From Fibrobacter sp. (GTDB taxonomy: Bacteria; Fibrobacterota; Fibrobacteria; Fibrobacterales; Fibrobacteraceae), in NCBI GenBank assembly GCA_024399015.1, contig JAKSIC010000002.1:132732-196731 (forward strand): a stretch of 64,000 bases of DNA, given 5' to 3'. Shown here piece by piece: positions 34,020 through 44,328 of the stretch (positions are counted from its first letter, which is position 1; every line of letters starts with the position of its first letter). The notes beneath the pieces were generated by a model. The model saw only the letters and a program-made list of their open reading frames with translations. It did no database searches and was not told where the DNA came from. Made by a program: the position numbers and the translations under genes.

Positions 34020-34044
34020 AACTACCGGCCTAGCCGGTAGTTTT
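34020..34044. terminator. Hairpin/terminator 1 before the pilin operon end
   Basis: AACTACCGGC (34020-34029) / GCCGGTAGTT (34033-34042), 3-nt loop, then TT. Perfect 10-bp stem. It can act on either strand. Confidence 0.6.
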
Positions 34045-34056
34045 CGGTTATACAAG

Positions 34057-34083
34057 AAAGCCTCCCCGAAGGGTGGCTTTTTT
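34057..34083. terminator. Hairpin/terminator 2 before the pilin operon end
   Basis: AAAGCC-t-CCC-CGAA-GGG-t-GGCTTT then TTT on the plus strand; on the minus strand it is followed by TTTCTTGT. It lies 70 bp beyond the stop of the giant pilin gene. Confidence 0.65.
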
Positions 34084-34151
34084 AGATGTTAGAAAAAGAG
34101 GTTAGCATGAAATAAATGCGATAAAAGTCTCTTTCAAGATTTTTATACAAA

Positions 34152-37100
34152 TTACCACGCGTTAAAGTTCATTTCAACATCTCCATCAGGAACGATGAAC
34201 ACATTACATGTGCCTCCCCAGATGTTAACATCAAATTCATTCCAAGAACCTTTTTCGCTTGATATTGTAATACTTCCTAAAGAACCATCACACTTTTTGA
34301 TGCTGATGGTGACCGGATTACTTCCAGACAAGCGTTCCAGCCTAAGTTTCACTCCATTATACTTGTACGGTATGTTGACGTAGTAACCGGTATTCTTTTC
34401 CATGTTAACATGCTGTGATGGGGCGTTATCTCTATTTTCAACAGTACCTATATTTGTTGAATTTCCTGTGTTACAACTAGAAGCGTCTGTAATGCCAGCA
34501 CTTACAGTCAATGTTCCACAATTATCCCCGGTTCCAAGAACATCAATTGTCACTGAGTAATCGCCGGTGCGGGGATCGGCAATGCCGCTAAATGATGCAG
34601 TCCCATTATTTACCGAACAACTATAAGGATAACCATTAATTGTAACAAAACATTCACTACCATTGGGAGCGTTAGTCGTTGCAGAAACGTCAAACGATCC
34701 ACGTGCACTTACTGTCAAAGGAGACAGGCCACATCCCGAAACGGTCACGTTTTCCACCACATTCACCTGCTTGGAGCAAATTTCCTGGGTGTAAGGCTTT
34801 GCATGACCATAGCAGAGATAGTAGTTGCCAGAGCCACTTGTAGGTTCAAACGACTGACTAATGTCACCCATAAGTGTAGCCTCCGTACCTTCAATCAACG
34901 TGCCGCTATTGCCACAACCGCCAGCATAGATTGCGTACTTCAAGTTCGCATCATATTCGCTGAGGCTAGCTTCAATCTTCGGCAAGGTACCGTTCTTCAC
35001 GTATGTGGTCGGGGTTTCATCACAAGAGAAACCATCCTTAACAGTAGCCTTTTTCTTTACAGTTACATACTGCACGCAAGACTTTGTTGTTCCATTGACA
35101 GATGACTTTGCGGTAAAGGTCAACGGTTCATTTTGCATTTCGCTGTTGAATGTGATAGAGTAGCTATTCCTACCAGAGAGCGTACATGCTACCCTATCGC
35201 TAGCATTGCTGGAGTTGTGACCCGCGCCATCAAAGGAACATTCATTCGTATTATCCAAGTCAGCGGAGAAGGTCACTCGGTCTCCCTGATACACGACCAG
35301 AGGATCCGTAGAGACATTTCTGTTTACACCATTCAACTGGCAGTTGCTCAGGTTGAATGCCGACGGGCAACTAGACTGAATATTACCAATGTGGAAGAAG
35401 GTACCATAGTTGTTATCGTTTGCATCTTCTGTGTTACCCATCCAGTCGGATCGATTATAAGCAGCTGCTATTTTGGCATCAAAATTAGCTTCGTTTTCAT
35501 CGTTAAGTCTCTTATACACCTTAGTCGGGTATTCCTCCATGCGAGAAGGCTTATTTTCTAACCGGTAATAAACCCTAGACACACGATCCGGCTTAAACAT
35601 CACTGAATCCAAGGACATATCGACTTTAACGGAAACGCGCCTATTCACCGGAGTGTCGCCACCCTTGGCATCTCTCCACCAGATTAGGCCTCGCTGACAA
35701 CAATCGTAAGCTGTATAAACCCTACTGTCGTGTGTTTTACCATTGTAAGTAACCTTCTCCATATGGTATGAGGTCGCTCCAGACTTTCTCCAAAAATCAA
35801 CAAAATATCCATTCTCATCCTTAGGGTTTTCATCTCTATATCTGTCAATTACTTTAACCGGTATGGTCGCATCGTACTTAAGAGTAATGTGTTCTTCACA
35901 GTTATTTACACGATAAAAATCAGCACTATGGCAATAGCTGGACAATCCATACTTACCATTGGTTTCAGGACCAGGTGTATGACCATCCACTTCCATACCA
36001 GCCATGTAATTCACGGAATCCAAGGGTATATGGCGAGATTCACCGCCATCTGTATCCACAAACCAATATTCAATTGCAGTTGCATTATTGGGCTGCAAAA
36101 TGTCGAAACTGAAGGTTGCACCATTCAAGTTCAAACGATAGGAACCCGTCACAGAATCGCGAAGCTGGATGTACTTGGTCGTTTCGCCCCAAGTCCACTT
36201 ACCCGTATTGTCAATGGAAACCTTAATCAAGTCAGGATTTTTCACCGTACCTAATTCGCCCGACTTGTAAGGATGAATCAAAGTTCCAGAAGGATTATTA
36301 GTCCACCCAGTACATTCTCCATCGGCATTTCGTGCTGTACACTGAGAATTATCGCCAATCCAATATTTGCAAGTAGTACCGTCTAATTTCTTTTCTCCAC
36401 ACATAGTATTTGCACCCTGGTCTTGAATATAATGGAATCCACCCCCCAAATAGACATTCGTGTACATGCCCTTTTCGCTAACGCCACCATTATTTAAGCC
36501 ACGATAAGAGTAAGTAGAATCAAAGCCAGAAATTTCACTACCATAGAGGTAAATATACGGGTAACCACGTCTCTGCTCATACTGGTTATCAACAAAGATG
36601 TGGTATGAATCCGTGCACATATTCTCATCGGAACCACGATCGTAGGTACTGAAGGCAGCACAAGGGGCTCGACCAACCCAGTTTTCCTTATAGTGCCTAA
36701 TACCATTGGCATCTTCATAGCCCAACAAGTCCTTACATTCCATCTTTACCTGCAAGGCTCCCTTACCATAGGTTGCTACACTGCGGAATGTCCCATCCCA
36801 CTTAGAACCATTAAGGTAGAAGGTGGGGGTACATTCGCATTCACCCCCATCAGGGCAGTAGTCTGTTACATAAGCCTTGGGGCGATCCTTTGTGTTGATT
36901 GCCACATAGGGATTATCGTACCCGCAGTAAATCGATGGTTCAGTGGTGGTACCTTCTTCACAGTTACCACCGCTGCGCCAGCTGACGTTATAGAACTTTA
37001 CCACTGCAGAATGAACATTGAAACCCACATAACGGTGGCTTGCAGTATCATTCCTCATTGCAGTAATCGGATTATCGGGCCTAGAATAGTGGAATACTTC

Positions 37101-40100
37101 CGGATCTTCCAGATTAACATGATAATCACTATAAACCATATTGGCACCATCATCGCTTTCGTAGGCAAGTTCGATATCAGCATAGGGACCGTCCAAATCC
37201 ACGGTGACCTGGATAGTCTTACCAACCAATTGATTGAACGGAATGTTCGTTTTTACCTTTTCCCAGGTGCAATGGCCAAGGTTATCGACACCACCCTCAT
37301 TGCGGTAATATCCGTTCTCTTCACGAGCATACTTTTCACCATATATAGCAGTGGAATCTGGGTTGCCTGCAGTTTCCCATCCTGGCGACCAACCCTTAAT
37401 ACCAAGTTCGTAGTAAGGATGCTTTGAATAGCAGTAACCCTCAGTACAGTGACATAATTGAAGGTGGGCTGTATTGGTTGTGGTAGATGACACCACATTG
37501 CTGAATATGAGAGTATCACCTTCAGGATCGTAAGTCACATTAGAGTATTCATTATGTTTGTCTCCCGCCGGATCAATAGCCAATGTAAAGAAAGATGTAA
37601 GGTCGGAATTCGCTCGGAAAATGAGGGATGTTTTTGAACCCCAGGACTCAATACCCTCGGATCCAGTGATTTTAATGGTTTCACGCAAGGTTCCATTATA
37701 ACCAGCCTGATGCTTACGAAGCATCATCTGCTGAACCTTATTTTTGCTGTTGTAAGCGTGGGTGGCGTATCCCAAATCACGATTGATAAAGGGTTTCTCG
37801 TTCCATTGAGTACTTTTGGAAGGACGCATAGGACCTCCCTTAGGCTGCTGAACACCTTGAGTCATTATCACCTTGAGCCAGGGGGACAAGGTATCATCTT
37901 GTGCATAATAGCCACCCTTAATACGAGGAGCGTCAAGAACGGGTGGATGACTATCCACTTTTTCCTCGCAGCAACGAGGGTTAGAAGTAGAACACGTATC
38001 AGGCAAACAAAAATCTTGCTTAACACCTCGATAGTGGCGATCGATAGCATTGTATTTTCCAAGTTCTCTTTCACCAGGGTCAAAGTAACTCCAAACCGAG
38101 TCTTCCTTTTCTGCCACAGAGCGCCTATCCATATAATTATGTGGATCCAGTTCACTCAATGTTTCGCCTTCCACATCGCAGTAAATACCATAATAATGGG
38201 AGTAGTTTGTTCCCGCGGTTTTCGGCGCACCATAAGCTTCTTGCACATTATAGTTTTCTTGCGTATAACGATAGAACTTATTAGAAACACACTGGTCAAT
38301 ACAGTATTTGGCTTGATAACCATTTTCAGCAGTAGCTGGCTCACGGCCAAAATCTCTCATGGCAACCCTAATAGGATTATGCTGAGCGCGATCCAATCTT
38401 ACAAAACCACCTTCCGCAACTGAATATACCGAACCCTCTACTGCAAATTGGTTATAATCACTACCCAAGTTCGCAAACCATCCTCCATTTGACCCGTTAG
38501 TACCAGCAGCCTTATCTTTGTATGTCGTAGCATTCGATTTCACGCCGCCCAAATATGCACCAGACACTTCCCTATCACAATAAGAATAGAGATTCTTGAA
38601 GTCTTCCACAAAGCAGTAGCCCGCATTGGTGAAGTAGGCGATAATCGTCATGTTGCCTTCGGGGCGAATTGTGATTCTTCGGTTATTAATGTCAGTCAGG
38701 CTGTTATCGCTACTGGACCAATGATTGAAATTTCTACCAGTTGCACGGGCATAGTACGTTTCATCATAATAAACAGTAAACGAGCACTTTCCAGCGTTAC
38801 CTGTTTTACAAGTACCCATGTAGTTGTTGTTACTATCGTAAATGGAAACATCAAAGTCTTCGTCGTCACCCTTGCCGTCGTCAGAAGGATCTCCTTTCAG
38901 GACATGAGCACTTCCCTTTAGGCCAGAAATTTTTACCGTAAGGGTATAATGACGTTTCTTAAGAGAGGCATAAGCCATCGTTACAGATCCATTGACAATC
39001 ACCGGGAAATTTTCCTGGCGGACAATGCATTTCTTTTCATCAAAACCACTGGCCTTCATGTAAGCCCTAGGATTAGCCTTACCTTCGATGTCGCATTCCC
39101 AAGGACCAGTAGCTTTGTCAAAGCCGCTACCTTCGTTACACCCCTCATTTCCGTCAATGTAGGCGCCCCAACTTACACCATTTTCGCCTATAGCACTTTC
39201 ATCACAGTCGGGAATCTGGGACAAGGTATCCAATACAGCAGGGAGTATGTAAGGATCGGCAGAAAGTTCACCCCTCTTCACGATACCCTTAGCAGAACCA
39301 AACATCACGAGTTCATTACTGGGGTTACCCGTTGTAAACTCATCAGAATAATCTTCATCTTCAAGCTTAAACTGAATGGATCCAGTTGCAGAGCCACAGT
39401 CATTTACAATAATATTAAACGGAGTAATCTGAGAAACACCGTCTGCTACGGTAAGTTCATATATAATTGCATCGTCGGTAACTGCTTTCTGAGACATGGA
39501 ATAACCTGTTCCAGACAAGCTGGTAACAAAGTCAATAGCAGACTTGTTGCTTTGGTCATAAACCGTCAATTTCAGTTTGCCACCCTTCTGCTTGGGGATA
39601 TTTATGCTAACCTGCTTGGTATTCTCCGCCTGGCAACGCTCACTATCCAGCATATAGTACAACACGTCGAAAGAGGCTAGCGATGTGGCGCCTTCGTCTA
39701 CAACATACACCCAGAATTTAGATTTTTCCGAACCTTCCTCGTAAACACAGGTATGAATACCATTAACCTTGAATGGCGAGGATTCGGAGACAGTCGTTCC
39801 AGAACTTTCGCTGGAACCAACATGACACACGGCCGAACCATTACCTGGGGCGAGTCCGCCAAGATACATCACTGAATATGCCTTTTTACCATTGTGATTC
39901 AGCATACTATCAACGTTTGTATAAATAACACGAGGTATCACCACTAACGCAGGTTCCAAAGATTCTACCTTATCCTGGTCCACCACCTCATTGTTTACAT
40001 ACTGCGTTGCAAGGTCAATTTTCAACTGAGGAGCAAAGGGGACCCACGGCTCCGAATTTACTTCAGGTTCTTCTGTCGAAGATTCAGAACCCGATGTTGA

Positions 40101-41978
40101 AGAAGTGGAAGTCGAGGATCCATCGCGATTTTCCGCACAAGAAGCGCCAGCACTATAATCGCAAATCGCCCCAGCATCACTCAAAGCATCTATGATCGTT
40201 TGGTCAAATTCAAGGTTCAAGGTACTTGGCAAACTACCCAGTTTAGCGCAACTTGCAGCCTCCGCATAAACAGAGCCCTTTAGAGTTCCATTATTCTTGA
40301 TATTATCAATATCGCCCTTCGTATAAATGAAGTATCCATAATTACCGGTGTCGCCTTTTTCAAGTTCAATAGCACCAGCGCCATTCTTAAGGAAAATCAA
40401 GACCGACTTGCCTTCAGTCGTCTGAGGAAGTTTCATTGTGTTAGGACGTTCTTCAAAAATGAAAATAAAATTTCCATTTAAAATACTATTTCCTGTATTT
40501 TCAAAGGCGTTGACATCATTAGGCTTAACAACCATAAATCCGCCATTTCCATACAAATCCGAGCTTTTCTTATCTGTAGCGGCGTAAATGGCATTCAATT
40601 TACCAATAGCGTCGTTGTCGCGCCATTGTGTACTTCCCCAAGTTACAATATCAGAAACAGTAACGCCCCCAGAAGCAGTAGTTACCGCATTAGCCTTGGA
40701 TTCGAAATTACCAAGAGAAATCATGTCTTGTATGGTAAACTTGGAGCCAGAGCAAGTCTTTTCAGCCTTTTTATCAAAGAGGGTCATGCAATAATCTTTG
40801 GCAACGTGCTGGCATGTGTGCGAGAACGCAGCACCCACATGTTTATCATTACTGTTGGAAATAAAGCAAAGATTACTAACCCCATCCTTACATACATTTC
40901 CGTTATTTTCGCTAAAACCTTCGCCAAGATGCAAAGATGAAGACTGTCGAGAAGTTAACCAGGCTGTAGTCCCCCCTATATAACCATCGATGCTGGACCC
41001 ACGCGGTATCCACACATCACCAACGGCGTTAAACGGATGATTTCTGTTAAAATTGAATTTGCCATTATCCGTCAAACAAAGTTCTTCACTGAAGATAATA
41101 TCGTGGCCTCCAAGAGCATCATTAACGCGGCCATTAAACGAAGCGTTTCCACCAAAAGTAACGTTGAAGTTGCCTGCTAAATCCACATCACCTTCAAAAT
41201 ACGAAGTGCCTCCCACATTACCCCTAATAGTAGATTTCGTTTTGGTATCGCTTTCGCCAGCAACATAGACATCCTTAAGGTCAGTTCCGTCGTTATTCAT
41301 CTCAATGTGACCACCAACGCAAGTTGTTCCACCCACAGATATGGCGCCACCACTGACAATATTCAGATTACCTGTAACAACGACATCTTCTTCAACAGAA
41401 GCTGCTTCACCGGATGCATTATAATCACCATTGATTAAAAGCGATGTTTTCTTATGGCCACCACCATTAATAGACAAGGAACCGCCAAAGTAGGAGTACT
41501 TGAACTTGGATTTTTTTGCAGTGGTTGGCGGATTGATTTGATAAAGGCCAGTCACCTTAAGAATGGCAACCTGACTATACTTAGAATTATCTCTGCCACT
41601 GCCCGTAGAAATCAACTTCAGTTTAATAGAACCACCTTCAGGCACGGCCTCGGTCGCGACCACAGTATAACTTTGGTTTCTACCGCTTGTCATGGCGGTC
41701 AGCTTGCTGCCAAGATCAACAACAACACCATTCTCACGACCATTCATGAGCTGGGTCACAAGGCCCGCGGTTTCCTCGCCATTATAGGCAAGCCATGCTC
41801 GAGCAGCATTAAGGCCAGCCTGTGAAGCCTGGTATGCCTCAGACTGTTTCAATCGAGAAGCGCTAGCGCGTTCCGCTGAATTCAACCACTTATAGACAGC
41901 CGTTGCAGCAATCGTCGCAATGGTCATGAATAAAAGAACCGTTACAAGGGCAACGCCCTTCTTTCCTTTCCAAAACAT
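34152..41978 (-). CDS. Giant PilX/GspK-like minor pilin with a ~2,500-aa extracellular extension
   Basis: 2608 aa. MFWKGKKG precedes a hydrophobic helix VALVTVLLFMTIATIAATAV, a type IV prepilin/pseudopilin N-terminus; there is no Glu at +5, as in GspK. ATG 41978 is chosen over 41996 because GGAGG stands 8 nt upstream. After the pilin part come beta-solenoid-like Gly/Asn repeats (about 165-295) and a Ser/Thr/Glu linker near 620-640. The remaining 1,960 residues are Cys-rich beta modules with many Trp and Tyr, ending in a domain containing KGSWNEFDVNIWGGTC. The giant part probably stands on the cell surface at a pilus tip, as an adhesin. I could not assign named domains to it. Confidence 0.8.
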   Translation of the reverse strand: MFWKGKKGVALVTVLLFMTIATIAATAVYKWLNSAERASASRLKQSEAYQASQAGLNAARAWLAYNGEETAGLVTQLMNGRENGVVVDLGSKLTAMTSGRNQSYTVVATEAVPEGGSIKLKLISTGSGRDNSKYSQVAILKVTGLYQINPPTTAKKSKFKYSYFGGSLSINGGGHKKTSLLINGDYNASGEAASVEEDVVVTGNLNIVSGGAISVGGTTCVGGHIEMNNDGTDLKDVYVAGESDTKTKSTIRGNVGGTSYFEGDVDLAGNFNVTFGGNASFNGRVNDALGGHDIIFSEELCLTDNGKFNFNRNHPFNAVGDVWIPRGSSIDGYIGGTTAWLTSRQSSSLHLGEGFSENNGNVCKDGVSNLCFISNSNDKHVGAAFSHTCQHVAKDYCMTLFDKKAEKTCSGSKFTIQDMISLGNFESKANAVTTASGGVTVSDIVTWGSTQWRDNDAIGKLNAIYAATDKKSSDLYGNGGFMVVKPNDVNAFENTGNSILNGNFIFIFEERPNTMKLPQTTEGKSVLIFLKNGAGAIELEKGDTGNYGYFIYTKGDIDNIKNNGTLKGSVYAEAASCAKLGSLPSTLNLEFDQTIIDALSDAGAICDYSAGASCAENRDGSSTSTSSTSGSESSTEEPEVNSEPWVPFAPQLKIDLATQYVNNEVVDQDKVESLEPALVVIPRVIYTNVDSMLNHNGKKAYSVMYLGGLAPGNGSAVCHVGSSESSGTTVSESSPFKVNGIHTCVYEEGSEKSKFWVYVVDEGATSLASFDVLYYMLDSERCQAENTKQVSINIPKQKGGKLKLTVYDQSNKSAIDFVTSLSGTGYSMSQKAVTDDAIIYELTVADGVSQITPFNIIVNDCGSATGSIQFKLEDEDYSDEFTTGNPSNELVMFGSAKGIVKRGELSADPYILPAVLDTLSQIPDCDESAIGENGVSWGAYIDGNEGCNEGSGFDKATGPWECDIEGKANPRAYMKASGFDEKKCIVRQENFPVIVNGSVTMAYASLKKRHYTLTVKISGLKGSAHVLKGDPSDDGKGDDEDFDVSIYDSNNNYMGTCKTGNAGKCSFTVYYDETYYARATGRNFNHWSSSDNSLTDINNRRITIRPEGNMTIIAYFTNAGYCFVEDFKNLYSYCDREVSGAYLGGVKSNATTYKDKAAGTNGSNGGWFANLGSDYNQFAVEGSVYSVAEGGFVRLDRAQHNPIRVAMRDFGREPATAENGYQAKYCIDQCVSNKFYRYTQENYNVQEAYGAPKTAGTNYSHYYGIYCDVEGETLSELDPHNYMDRRSVAEKEDSVWSYFDPGERELGKYNAIDRHYRGVKQDFCLPDTCSTSNPRCCEEKVDSHPPVLDAPRIKGGYYAQDDTLSPWLKVIMTQGVQQPKGGPMRPSKSTQWNEKPFINRDLGYATHAYNSKNKVQQMMLRKHQAGYNGTLRETIKITGSEGIESWGSKTSLIFRANSDLTSFFTLAIDPAGDKHNEYSNVTYDPEGDTLIFSNVVSSTTTNTAHLQLCHCTEGYCYSKHPYYELGIKGWSPGWETAGNPDSTAIYGEKYAREENGYYRNEGGVDNLGHCTWEKVKTNIPFNQLVGKTIQVTVDLDGPYADIELAYESDDGANMVYSDYHVNLEDPEVFHYSRPDNPITAMRNDTASHRYVGFNVHSAVVKFYNVSWRSGGNCEEGTTTEPSIYCGYDNPYVAINTKDRPKAYVTDYCPDGGECECTPTFYLNGSKWDGTFRSVATYGKGALQVKMECKDLLGYEDANGIRHYKENWVGRAPCAAFSTYDRGSDENMCTDSYHIFVDNQYEQRRGYPYIYLYGSEISGFDSTYSYRGLNNGGVSEKGMYTNVYLGGGFHYIQDQGANTMCGEKKLDGTTCKYWIGDNSQCTARNADGECTGWTNNPSGTLIHPYKSGELGTVKNPDLIKVSIDNTGKWTWGETTKYIQLRDSVTGSYRLNLNGATFSFDILQPNNATAIEYWFVDTDGGESRHIPLDSVNYMAGMEVDGHTPGPETNGKYGLSSYCHSADFYRVNNCEEHITLKYDATIPVKVIDRYRDENPKDENGYFVDFWRKSGATSYHMEKVTYNGKTHDSRVYTAYDCCQRGLIWWRDAKGGDTPVNRRVSVKVDMSLDSVMFKPDRVSRVYYRLENKPSRMEEYPTKVYKRLNDENEANFDAKIAAAYNRSDWMGNTEDANDNNYGTFFHIGNIQSSCPSAFNLSNCQLNGVNRNVSTDPLVVYQGDRVTFSADLDNTNECSFDGAGHNSSNASDRVACTLSGRNSYSITFNSEMQNEPLTFTAKSSVNGTTKSCVQYVTVKKKATVKDGFSCDETPTTYVKNGTLPKIEASLSEYDANLKYAIYAGGCGNSGTLIEGTEATLMGDISQSFEPTSGSGNYYLCYGHAKPYTQEICSKQVNVVENVTVSGCGLSPLTVSARGSFDVSATTNAPNGSECFVTINGYPYSCSVNNGTASFSGIADPRTGDYSVTIDVLGTGDNCGTLTVSAGITDASSCNTGNSTNIGTVENRDNAPSQHVNMEKNTGYYVNIPYKYNGVKLRLERLSGSNPVTISIKKCDGSLGSITISSEKGSWNEFDVNIWGGTCNVFIVPDGDVEMNFNAW

Positions 41979-41979
41979 A

Positions 41980-43248
41980 TTATTCCTCCGTTCCATTATC
42001 CGGTGTCGGAATCATTTTCTTAATACGGGTCGTTTCCTTTCCGTACTTAAGAGCCAAATTCAAATTAAAGGCTTTAACCTTTTTCTTTTCTTCTTTGTCG
42101 TTAAGGTTAAAATCAACAAAAGAATACTCAGCTTCGTCTCTTAACGTAACAGCAAACTTAGAAACAGTCAAAGATCCCTTCCAAACCAAGGGAGAGAACA
42201 GGGCTATCGTAAAGGCCAAGCACACGTCATCCGTCTGCTGAGGTACACTAAATTCCACATAGCGATTGTAGTCGTCATTCGATTCAGACGGATACACCAT
42301 AAAGTCGGGAGCATACGGAATAATATTTCCGTCCGGCTTACGAAGACCAATGCTTATATGATCTGTTCCTGGTAAGAAATCTCGCATAAAGTTTGGATTG
42401 GCATTCGAAGCAAAGGCCACCAGCTGAAAAGCTATAGCATAAGTCTTATATGGTTCGAACTTAAACTTCACACACTTTTTCCAATCAAAGTCTCCACCTG
42501 TGGGATTTCCATCCAGCAAATACAATTGCGATGCAACCTTTTCACTACCCGTATTGGAAGAAAACTGAGAGAGTGCAACATTGCTGCCGCTAGCAAAAGA
42601 CTCAATTCGCATAAAGCCCGAACCAGTTCTTGGAGCTAAAGCAAAACTATTCCCTAGAGCGAAATACCCCTTTGCCGGATAATAGGTTGCGGCATCAGTT
42701 TTAAAATCGGCATCTTGCAAACGACGACCAGGGGTTAGAGAAAATTCTTCCACCTTATCACTAATCAAAACTTCAAAAGACGAACCTTCGTCCTTATGAG
42801 GACAGTCCGAAGGATAACTGGTGATGGAGGTCGACTTAATTTCCAGAGACTGACATGATCTATAAAGTTTTTTTCCATCCAGCCTCCATTTAATCAGCTG
42901 GGAATATTCAGCAACACCATTTTTATCATAAACCAATTTTTTAAAACTAATCTCATCTTTCGATGCATTCAGAGCAAACGACGAATGATCCGAATTGGCG
43001 TCATCATAAAACACATCAGTTTCCAACTTGTTAGAGCCATCGGTCAAGACAAACTTCGCACCCATTTGGCTTAGATCTTCCGCAATCATCTGCGAAAGAT
43101 TATCAGCCTCGGTAGTTCCCTGAAGCATGTTTTCCGTGCGAACACGGAACTTCGTACTATCGCTGAAAGCCTGACCGGCGACTATCACAATAATGCCAAT
43201 AAGGCCCATATACACGAGCAATTCTATTAAAGTAAAGCCTCTTTTCAT
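41980..43248 (-). CDS. PilW-like minor pilin
   Basis: 422 aa. MKRG then FTLIELLVYMGLIGIIVIVA is a classical prepilin leader and N-methylated helix with Glu at +5. The long C-terminal domain includes a beta-rich region and the LSQFSSNTGSEKVASQL-type stretch near 225; it is larger than typical PilW (about 350). It should be cleaved by the prepilin peptidase and assembled with the neighbouring pilins. It overlaps the PilV-like gene by 4 bp and ends just before the giant gene. Confidence 0.85.
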   Translation of the reverse strand: MKRGFTLIELLVYMGLIGIIVIVAGQAFSDSTKFRVRTENMLQGTTEADNLSQMIAEDLSQMGAKFVLTDGSNKLETDVFYDDANSDHSSFALNASKDEISFKKLVYDKNGVAEYSQLIKWRLDGKKLYRSCQSLEIKSTSITSYPSDCPHKDEGSSFEVLISDKVEEFSLTPGRRLQDADFKTDAATYYPAKGYFALGNSFALAPRTGSGFMRIESFASGSNVALSQFSSNTGSEKVASQLYLLDGNPTGGDFDWKKCVKFKFEPYKTYAIAFQLVAFASNANPNFMRDFLPGTDHISIGLRKPDGNIIPYAPDFMVYPSESNDDYNRYVEFSVPQQTDDVCLAFTIALFSPLVWKGSLTVSKFAVTLRDEAEYSFVDFNLNDKEEKKKVKAFNLNLALKYGKETTRIKKMIPTPDNGTEE

Positions 43249-43742
43249 CGTACAACCCCCGATACCGAAATAGAGTGAGTTGATCCCTTATTAGTCCAAG
43301 ACACATCCACTGTTGCATTTTTCGCATAGACATGCTTTACCGGGGCGTCCAGGTAGTTAGATGAACTCTCGCTTTGGAACATTACATCATCAGAAAGCGT
43401 AACAGTCACATCATAGTCAACACGAATGGTATACTCTAAAAGACCAGGCTGTCCTTTCCATTCCCTGGAACGAGATAAATTAATAGTCCTATTGGTATTG
43501 TTATTGCTCAGTGCTGCAATACCCACGGCATTAAGCGAGTCGAGGATTTCCTGTGCAACCATATTTGCACCATCACGAGCACGAATACGCCAAAGAGAAT
43601 CACGGTTGCTGCTTTGCATGTGGTTCAAGGCAACGAGCATAAAGCCGAGAACCGCGGCGGCGACAAGAATTTCAGCAATTCCAAAGCCAGACTTGGAATT
43701 TTTGAAATTAGCGTTGAGAATTTTTTTGCTTTTGCACCACAT
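43245..43742 (-). CDS. PilV-like minor pilin
   Basis: 165 aa from ATG 43742. The leader MWCKSKKILNANFKNSKSG is followed by FGIAEILVAAAVLGFMLVAL, a prepilin cleavage site (SKSG/FGIAE, Glu at +5) and helix. Then comes NMVAQEILDSLNAVG, typical of PilV. AGGTG lies 7-11 nt upstream of this ATG. A longer frame would overlap the FimT-like gene and give a poorer leader. Confidence 0.82.
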   Translation of the reverse strand: MWCKSKKILNANFKNSKSGFGIAEILVAAAVLGFMLVALNHMQSSNRDSLWRIRARDGANMVAQEILDSLNAVGIAALSNNNTNRTINLSRSREWKGQPGLLEYTIRVDYDVTVTLSDDVMFQSESSSNYLDAPVKHVYAKNATVDVSWTNKGSTHSISVSGVVR

Positions 43743-43755
43743 AAGGCAACACCTG

Positions 43756-44328
43756 TTAAAGTCCTGACATACCAGAATTATCATCGCTATAGCCAGTCAA
43801 AGCCTTTACTGAATTCTCAGAGAGCCGCTTAAGTGCAGCAGCGTAATGATTGGAATTGGCATAGCGAGCGCAAATATACCCAGACGGCACCGCAGAGCCA
43901 CCTATACGGGGGACAAATTCACCATTGGAATTGATAATAAGATTTACAGAACAGCCATCATTTGCTCCACAACCGTTAAATGACGGGCAAGTATTGGAAA
44001 AACTCATTGGAGCTTCTAGTTCAAACGTAAATAAGGGATCGCTGTTCACATTCTTTTTGCCTTCATCATCATCAGGAAGGCATTCACCCTTCGTCACAAG
44101 AAGCTTCTGACCAGATGCCGTAAGGCATAATGGGGTGGATAGACGTTTTGATTCACTAGCCGTTTGTTCAAGAAAAGCTGCCATATTTCGTGCTGCACCA
44201 GCAACCCTTTTGTTTTCGATAGCCTGACGAAGACTCACCACGCCCATGGACGACAAAACACCCATGATAGCCACGACCACCATAACCTCAACAAGGGTAT
44301 AACCGCTTTTTTTACAGGACCTCAACAT
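43756..44328 (-). CDS. FimT/GspH-like minor pilin
   Basis: 190 aa from ATG 44328. MLRSCKKSG, then YTLVEVMVVVAIMGVLSSMG: prepilin leader, Tyr at +1 and Glu at +5. The downstream domain has AARNMAAFLEQTASESKRLS and two Cys pairs (NTCPSFNGCGANDGC). It is the first gene of the four-gene operon and has an AAGGAATCA Shine-Dalgarno within an A-run leader. The -10 TATATT lies upstream of the A-run. Confidence 0.85.
   Translation of the reverse strand: MLRSCKKSGYTLVEVMVVVAIMGVLSSMGVVSLRQAIENKRVAGAARNMAAFLEQTASESKRLSTPLCLTASGQKLLVTKGECLPDDDEGKKNVNSDPLFTFELEAPMSFSNTCPSFNGCGANDGCSVNLIINSNGEFVPRIGGSAVPSGYICARYANSNHYAAALKRLSENSVKALTGYSDDNSGMSGL

Noticed and set aside
34803-38423. Several 100-240-codon plus-strand frames inside the giant pilin gene
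   Set aside because: No start signals and no recognisable protein; the minus-strand frame is continuous for 2,608 codons and begins with a prepilin sequence.
41979-41996. Upstream ATG of the giant pilin (41996)
   Set aside because: GGAGG is correctly spaced only for ATG 41978, which also gives a short, standard prepilin leader.
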